From Paracoccaceae bacterium (GTDB lineage Bacteria; Pseudomonadota; Alphaproteobacteria; Rhodobacterales; Rhodobacteraceae): 46,455 nucleotides of DNA. Positions 42,268 to 46,455 of this stretch are shown in pieces. Below the pieces are notes generated by a model. That model was not told where the DNA came from. It did not search any database and saw nothing but the letters and a program-made list of their open reading frames with translations. Each line of letters starts with the position of its first letter. Position 1 is the stretch's first letter. The stretch is from assembly GCA_020425125.1 (NCBI GenBank), contig JAGQRV010000067.1, positions 20,134 to 66,588 of the forward strand. Reading direction: 5' to 3'. The translations under genes were made by a program, and so were the position numbers.

Positions 42268-42969
42268 CTAACCCACAATCCGTTGATTGAATCCCAATTC
42301 AGCGGGTTCGAGTTTTTCGCTGCCAGTTCTCAGCCCTAAGCTGATCGCTTGAAAATAATGAAGCGAATATCGACGCCAGATGTCTCGGTCCTCCTCGGGA
42401 CTCATGCTTTCTCCCATGACAATCAATCGAAGATTCTGGCGGATGTTGTCACCCAGCCGAACGCAGGCTGCTACTTCGTTAAAAGTTGGGTAGTTCCTCT
42501 TCATTTCAATCGCGGCGTGGGCGATCTCTCGATTGCGGAATGAATTGAGTGAGGCTAGGTGCGGTCTAATCAGGCTCATGTCGAGACGTATTTCTTTTAG
42601 GAGGTCGTCTAGTGTTTGCTGGCTGCGCTTGACCCTATCCCGCTCGTAGGCAATTGACGGCCACTCAGAGATCTTGCTGCAAATCGTTCTGCGAATCTCT
42701 GATATTGCCAGATTCTCTTGGATGGCGGCGACGCACGCATATGACTTGGTCTTGTCTGAGACACTGATCAACAACGAAGATACGGCGCGCTGGACAAGAG
42801 AGGAGAATACCAGTCGGTGAACGTGGTTGGAGTAAGTGCCGTTGACGGCTTTCCCAAAATCCTCCTGTTCGTTGCCGGTCCAAGCCGTGTCGAAGCAAAC
42901 AGAGGCAATCCTGAGGTTTTGGCAGACAGTTGTGGTTTGGCCGCGCAACTTGCCAATCAGGTCGCTCAC
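42268..42969 (-). CDS. AbiU2-like HEPN-domain protein (putative RNase toxin)
   Basis: 233 residues starting at the GTG that overlaps the VWA gene stop (GTGA). The protein is helical and charged. Residues about 107-152 resemble the AbiU2-type HEPN core, with the RNase motif Arg145-Asn-Arg-Glu-Ile-Ala-His151 (R-N-x4-H). HEPN toxins cut RNA, and AbiU2 relatives belong to abortive-infection loci. Hand counts give about 45-48% GC in sampled 60-base lines, against about 68% in the VWA gene, so it looks horizontally acquired. It nevertheless overlaps a native operon. No antitoxin gene is obvious. The HEPN motif is seen; toxin function is inferred. Confidence 0.75.
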   Translation of the reverse strand: MSDLIGKLRGQTTTVCQNLRIASVCFDTAWTGNEQEDFGKAVNGTYSNHVHRLVFSSLVQRAVSSLLISVSDKTKSYACVAAIQENLAISEIRRTICSKISEWPSIAYERDRVKRSQQTLDDLLKEIRLDMSLIRPHLASLNSFRNREIAHAAIEMKRNYPTFNEVAACVRLGDNIRQNLRLIVMGESMSPEEDRDIWRRYSLHYFQAISLGLRTGSEKLEPAELGFNQRIVG

Positions 42970-44147
42970 GTCAGCACCTTCACGCCCCGGCCGATCCCGT
43001 CCAGCGTCATCGGCACCATGCGGTGTTCGAAGATGTCGCGGATCATCCCGATCGACTGGGTGTAGTCCCAGAATTTCTCGGGCACCGGGTTGATCCACAG
43101 ATGGTCCGGCCATTGCGCGCAGGCGCGGCGCAGCCAGGTCTCGCCCGACTCCGCGTTCCAGTGTTCGTTGGCGCCGCCGGGATGGAGCACCTCGTAGGGG
43201 CTCATCGACGCGTCGCCGACGAAGATGCACTTGTAGTCGGGTCCGTAGGTATGCAGCACGTCCCAGGTCGGGGTCTGTTCGGTCCAGCGCCGGGTGTTGT
43301 CCCGCCAGACGCCTTCATAGAGGCAATTGTGGAAGTAATAGTGTTCGAGGTGCTTGAACTCGGCGCGGGTGGCCGAGAAGAGCTCCTCCACCACCTTCAC
43401 GTGGTCGTCCATCGAGCCGCCATTGTCGAGGAAGAGCAGCACCTTGACCGCGTTGTGCCGCTCGGGGCGGGTCTTGACGTCGAGGTAGCCGTGCTCGGCG
43501 GTCGAGCGGATCGTGCCGTCGAGATCCAGTTCCTCGTGCGCGCCTTCGCGGGCCCAGCGGCGCAGACGCTTGAGCGCCACCTTGATGTTGCGGGTGCCGA
43601 GTTCGACCTGGTCGTCGAGATTGCGGAATTCGCGCTTGTCCCAGACCTTGACCGCGCGCCGGTGGCGGCTTTCGTTCTGGCCGATCCGCACGCCTTCGGG
43701 ATTGTAGCCATAGGCGCCGAAGGGCGACGTGCCGGCGGTCCCGATCCATTTCGACCCGCCTTGATGGCGGCCCTCCTGTTCCTTCAGGCGCTCCCGCAGG
43801 GTGTCCATCAGCTTGTCGAAGCCGCCGAGCGACTGGATCGCTTCCATCTCCTCGGGGGTGAGGTGCTTTTCGGCCATCTTCTTCAGCCAGTCGGCGGGAA
43901 GCTCCACATTCTCCAGCATCGCCCCGAGGTCGATCGACTCGATCCCCTTGAACGTCTCGGCGAAGGCCCGGTCGAAGCGGTCGAGATGGCGTTCGTCCTT
44001 CACCATCGCGGTCCGGGCGAGATAATAGAATCCTTCGATGTCGTAATCGACGAGCCCCGCCCCGACCGCTTCGAGGAAGCCGAGATACTCCCTCAGCGAT
44101 ACCGGCACGCCGGTCTTCCGCAGGATCTCGAAGAAACGCAGGAACAT
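42966..44147 (-). CDS. VWA-domain protein, CoxE-like
   Basis: 393 residues. The N-terminal two thirds is the charged helical CoxE/YehP-like region. The VWA domain begins near 235, with the metal site Asp241-Asn-Gly-Gly-Ser245 in LLFLDNGGSMDD. CoxE-like VWA proteins work with MoxR AAA ATPases as metal- or cofactor-insertion chaperones. A moxR gene heads this operon, which fits. I place the ATG at 44147; the longer frame runs into the upstream small gene. The stop overlaps the HEPN gene by four bases. Confidence 0.9.
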   Translation of the reverse strand: MFLRFFEILRKTGVPVSLREYLGFLEAVGAGLVDYDIEGFYYLARTAMVKDERHLDRFDRAFAETFKGIESIDLGAMLENVELPADWLKKMAEKHLTPEEMEAIQSLGGFDKLMDTLRERLKEQEGRHQGGSKWIGTAGTSPFGAYGYNPEGVRIGQNESRHRRAVKVWDKREFRNLDDQVELGTRNIKVALKRLRRWAREGAHEELDLDGTIRSTAEHGYLDVKTRPERHNAVKVLLFLDNGGSMDDHVKVVEELFSATRAEFKHLEHYYFHNCLYEGVWRDNTRRWTEQTPTWDVLHTYGPDYKCIFVGDASMSPYEVLHPGGANEHWNAESGETWLRRACAQWPDHLWINPVPEKFWDYTQSIGMIRDIFEHRMVPMTLDGIGRGVKVLT

Positions 44148-44151
44148 CGCG

Positions 44152-44316
44152 TCACCCCATGCGGTCGATGAAGACGGTCGCGAAGAGGCCGAGCAGCGCG
44201 AAGGCGATGGCATAGACGGCGGCGTATTGGGCGATGTCCGCGGCCTTGCCGCCGCGGCGGCGGGCGAGCCATCCGCCGTAGCTGCCGCCCAGAATGGCCC
44301 CGGCGATGACGATCAT
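44152..44316 (-). CDS. 54-residue membrane protein
   Basis: Two membrane helices (about 2-16 with Gly-Ala-Ile-Leu-Gly-Gly-Ser-Tyr-Gly-Gly, and about 30-50) separated by an Arg-rich loop, LARRRGGKAAD. Glycine-rich first helix suggests tight packing. The ATG overlaps the lipoprotein stop, and the VWA gene starts 4 bases later. No family recognised; a subunit or anchor for the operon product is possible. Confidence 0.75.
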   Translation of the reverse strand: MIVIAGAILGGSYGGWLARRRGGKAADIAQYAAVYAIAFALLGLFATVFIDRMG

Positions 44317-45680
44317 GCTTCCCCCTGCGGCACCAGCGCTTCGATCTCGGCCGCGCGGCGAATGACGGCCTCGTCGGACCGTAGCCCGTAGCGCGCCCAG
44401 CCGTAACCCTCGCGCCGGTCGCGTTTCGCCTGCGCGGTCTTGCCAAGCGCCTCTTCCGACGCGGCCCTGACCAGCAGGAAATCGGCGAGCAGCGCGGCGT
44501 TCTCTTCCTTCTGCGTGACCGGGATGTAGCGGTCGGCCAGCGCGATGGCGGTTTCGAAATCGCCGGCCGCCAGGGCGAAGGCGGCGATCTGGATGCCCAC
44601 ATTGGCGGCATGGATGCGAGTGGCCTCGCGCGAGTCGTAGACCTCCCGTGCCTTCAGGAAGGCTTCGAGCGCGAAGGCGCCGTCCTGGCCGGAGGCAAGC
44701 CGCGCGCTGGTCAGCAGCGACAGCCCGAGCCGGGTGTCCTGCCAGCCCTGGTCCTGGGCGATCACCAGCGCTTGGATCGAGGATTGCCGCCGCGCGCCGA
44801 TGCCGCGGTCGAGCGTCAGGGCGCCGTCGATCGCGTCCTTCCATTCCCGCGGGGTGGGCGACAGGGGGCGCGTCGCGTAGCGCTCGCCGCGCGGATTGAT
44901 CCGGGCCAGGATCGCCGGCAGCCGGGCGGCGACCTCGTCGCGGGTCATGCCGTCCTGCAGTGCCGGATCATAGGCGGCGCGCAGGACGATCATGTCGAAC
45001 CCGGTCAGCACGGAATGCATGTTGTCGTCGTTGAAGATCGAATCCTCGAGCCGGTAGAGGTCGTTGACCGGCCCCAGCGCCTGGGCGGTCTCCTCGTGCA
45101 GGCAGTCGCGGACCTCCTGCGGGCTGACATCGGCGGGCACGAAGATCGTCGCCGCATCGCGCTTGCGCAGGCTGCCCCAGTCCAGATCCTTGCGGCGCAT
45201 GTTCGCTCGGAAATCGGCCCAGGTGATGCGTCGGGGCAGCACGAAACAGGCCGCCGAGGGAACCGCGTGGCGCAGGTCGTCGCTGCTGATTGCCTCGACG
45301 ACGATGGCGGCGGTGGCGGGATCGTCGGTGCGGCGGATGTCGATCCCGGCCTCGCTGCGCATGCGGTCGATCAGCCGATCGAGTTCGATATCGAAGATCG
45401 GCCGGCTGTCGCCGGTCAGCGCGATCGTCACCGGTTCGTCGAACCGGGTGAAGACCGGCAGCGACTCGCCGTTCTCCAGCTCGAAGGTCAGGTCGAGGAA
45501 GTCGCGGGCGATCTCTTCGTTGGAGCGTTGCGGCGGCGACGGTTCGGGCCGGCCGAAGGTGCGCATCGGCGGCAGGGCGAATTGCGCCACCGGCGGTAGC
45601 GACGGCCCCGCGGGCGGCACGGTGGCGCAACCGCCGACCAGGCCAAGCGCGAGAAGCAGGGCGCCGATCCGCACCATCAC
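44313..45680 (-). CDS. DUF2927 lipoprotein
   Basis: 455 residues with a lipoprotein signal (lipobox Leu-Val-Gly-Gly-Cys near 15-18) and a Pro-rich linker. A DUF2927 domain (about 50-260) has Cys-Leu-His-Glu-Glu, a segment that resembles a metallopeptidase HE pair. The last 190 residues are TPR-like helices. Probably outer- or inner-membrane anchored in the periplasm. It overlaps the small membrane protein gene by four bases and follows the GNAT gene after three. Confidence 0.85.
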   Translation of the reverse strand: MMVRIGALLLALGLVGGCATVPPAGPSLPPVAQFALPPMRTFGRPEPSPPQRSNEEIARDFLDLTFELENGESLPVFTRFDEPVTIALTGDSRPIFDIELDRLIDRMRSEAGIDIRRTDDPATAAIVVEAISSDDLRHAVPSAACFVLPRRITWADFRANMRRKDLDWGSLRKRDAATIFVPADVSPQEVRDCLHEETAQALGPVNDLYRLEDSIFNDDNMHSVLTGFDMIVLRAAYDPALQDGMTRDEVAARLPAILARINPRGERYATRPLSPTPREWKDAIDGALTLDRGIGARRQSSIQALVIAQDQGWQDTRLGLSLLTSARLASGQDGAFALEAFLKAREVYDSREATRIHAANVGIQIAAFALAAGDFETAIALADRYIPVTQKEENAALLADFLLVRAASEEALGKTAQAKRDRREGYGWARYGLRSDEAVIRRAAEIEALVPQGEA

Positions 45681-45683
45681 CGC

Positions 45684-46127
45684 TCAGGCCCGCTGATACT
45701 TGATGAAGGGCGTGACCTGGGCCACGCGGTCATAGAGCTGGCGTGCGGTCGCGTTGAACTCCTGCGTGAGCCAGTAGACGCCCGAGGCGCCTTCCCGGTC
45801 GGCCATGTCGTAGACGGCCTCGATCAGCGCGCGCCCGGCACCCGTGCCGCGTGCCTCGGGCGCGACGTAGAGATCCTGGAGATAGGCGACGTCCGTGGGC
45901 TTCCAGCCATGCGGGTGAAAGATGACATGGACGAGGCCGACGAGCCGCCCCCCGGATTCGGCGACAAGGCCGCGCATGTCCGGCCGGTCCGCGTTGGTCA
46001 GGCGCGCGAACTCTAGATCGTACTGCGCCTGCGGCAGTTCGGTCTCGTAGAAGGCCAGGTAGGCGCGCCACAGATCCTGCCATTGCGCCCGGTCGTCCGG
46101 TCGGACCGGGCGGATCGCCGCGCTCAC
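45684..46127 (-). CDS. GNAT-family N-acetyltransferase
   Basis: 147 residues. IRPVRPDDRAQW opens the fold, LQDLYVAPEARGTGAGRALIEAV carries the acetyl-CoA pyrophosphate loop (Arg-Gly-Thr-Gly-Ala-Gly), and VYWLTQEFNATARQLYDR is the last conserved block. It transfers an acetyl group from acetyl-CoA to an amine of an unknown target, cytosolic. Overlaps the moxR stop by four bases. Confidence 0.9.
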   Translation of the reverse strand: MSAAIRPVRPDDRAQWQDLWRAYLAFYETELPQAQYDLEFARLTNADRPDMRGLVAESGGRLVGLVHVIFHPHGWKPTDVAYLQDLYVAPEARGTGAGRALIEAVYDMADREGASGVYWLTQEFNATARQLYDRVAQVTPFIKYQRA

Positions 46128-46455
46128 CGGCGTCCGCTCCGTGCCAGGAAGGCGAGGCGTTCGAAGAGCTGCACGTCCTGCTCGTTCTTCAGGAGCGCGC
46201 CGTGGAGCTTGGGCAGCGCACTGGCCGTATCGGTCTTCAGATCCTCGGGCTGCATGTCCTCGGCCAGAAGCAGCTTGAGCCAGTCCAGCACTTCCGAGGT
46301 CGAGGGCTTCTTCTTCAGCCCGCCGGTGTCGCGCAGGGTGTAGAACTGTTCCAGCGCGGCGCTGAGCAGGCGCGGCTTGATCCCCGGAAAATGCACTTCG
46401 ACGATTTCCTTCATCGTCTCCATGTCCGGGAAGCGGATGTAGTGGAAGAAGCAGC
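46124..46455 (-). CDS. moxR: MoxR-type AAA+ ATPase, C-terminal part (cut by window edge)
   Basis: The frame is open to the right edge and gives 110 residues, the lid region of a MoxR ATPase, beginning CFFHYIRFPD (sensor-2 area) and ending in a four-helix tail with KKKPSTSEVLDWLKLLL. MoxR proteins partner VWA proteins such as the CoxE-like protein four genes downstream. An internal Met at 46423 is not a start: the upstream codons match the family. Confidence 0.88.
   Translation of the reverse strand, partial: CFFHYIRFPDMETMKEIVEVHFPGIKPRLLSAALEQFYTLRDTGGLKKKPSTSEVLDWLKLLLAEDMQPEDLKTDTASALPKLHGALLKNEQDVQLFERLAFLARSGRR

Overview
The window is one contiguous piece of a GC-rich bacterial chromosome. 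Gene content points to the Rhodobacterales (Paracoccaceae / Roseobacter-type alphaproteobacteria): TRAP transporter pieces, a DUF6489-type small protein, the xerD / small membrane protein / aroK / aroB neighbourhood, TrmFO, a DUF2927 lipoprotein, and the yjcH-actP acetate locus followed by a long sensor cluster. No rRNA, tRNA, CRISPR array, phage or complete insertion sequence was seen. All calls come from reading the sequence; no database search was possible.

Layout. 1-3.1 kb is a scar: the end of a TRAP large permease, a broken TRAP binding protein, an unassigned fragment, the C-terminal 60% of an RraA-type aldolase (LigK/GalC) and the first residues of a 4-oxalomesaconate tautomerase (GalD). 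An intact ferric-reductase-like flavoprotein sits among these relics of a gallate/protocatechuate pathway. 3.1-9.6 kb holds a coupled pair (MFS exporter plus transglutaminase-like protein), a gluconate 5-dehydrogenase-type SDR, a PaaG-like isomerase, a DECR-like SDR and a DUF6489 protein. 9.6-14.9 kb is a tetR / adaptor / RND pump operon with a perfect palindromic operator. 15.0-16.9 kb is a YddA/SbmA-type ABC transporter, followed by about 1 kb without a credible gene.

17.9-27.0 kb is the most interesting block. yjcH-actP (acetate uptake) is followed by a CBS/DUF294 nucleotidyltransferase, a small membrane protein, a sodium/solute-symporter histidine kinase, a stand-alone receiver, and a membrane PAS / pseudo-kinase / DEDDh exonuclease fusion. 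The last five genes are chained by 4-base start/stop overlaps. The plausible reading is an acetate-linked sensory module, related to but different from the CrbS/CrbR systems. 27.0-30.8 kb is a stress block (Lon, Hsp20, phosphoribosyltransferase).

30.9-42.3 kb is mostly housekeeping: a frameshifted GT-C glycosyltransferase, DUF4177, a small lipoprotein, Pmp3, trmFO, xerD, aroK, aroB, an M48 protease, a flavin monooxygenase and a VOC protein. 42.3-46.5 kb is a tightly packed leftward operon: MoxR ATPase (cut by the window edge), GNAT, DUF2927 lipoprotein, 54-residue membrane protein and CoxE-like VWA protein. It ends with an AT-rich gene carrying a HEPN RNase motif and resembling AbiU2 abortive-infection proteins. 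The HEPN gene overlaps the VWA gene by four bases, so a putative defence gene appears to be wired onto a MoxR/VWA operon.
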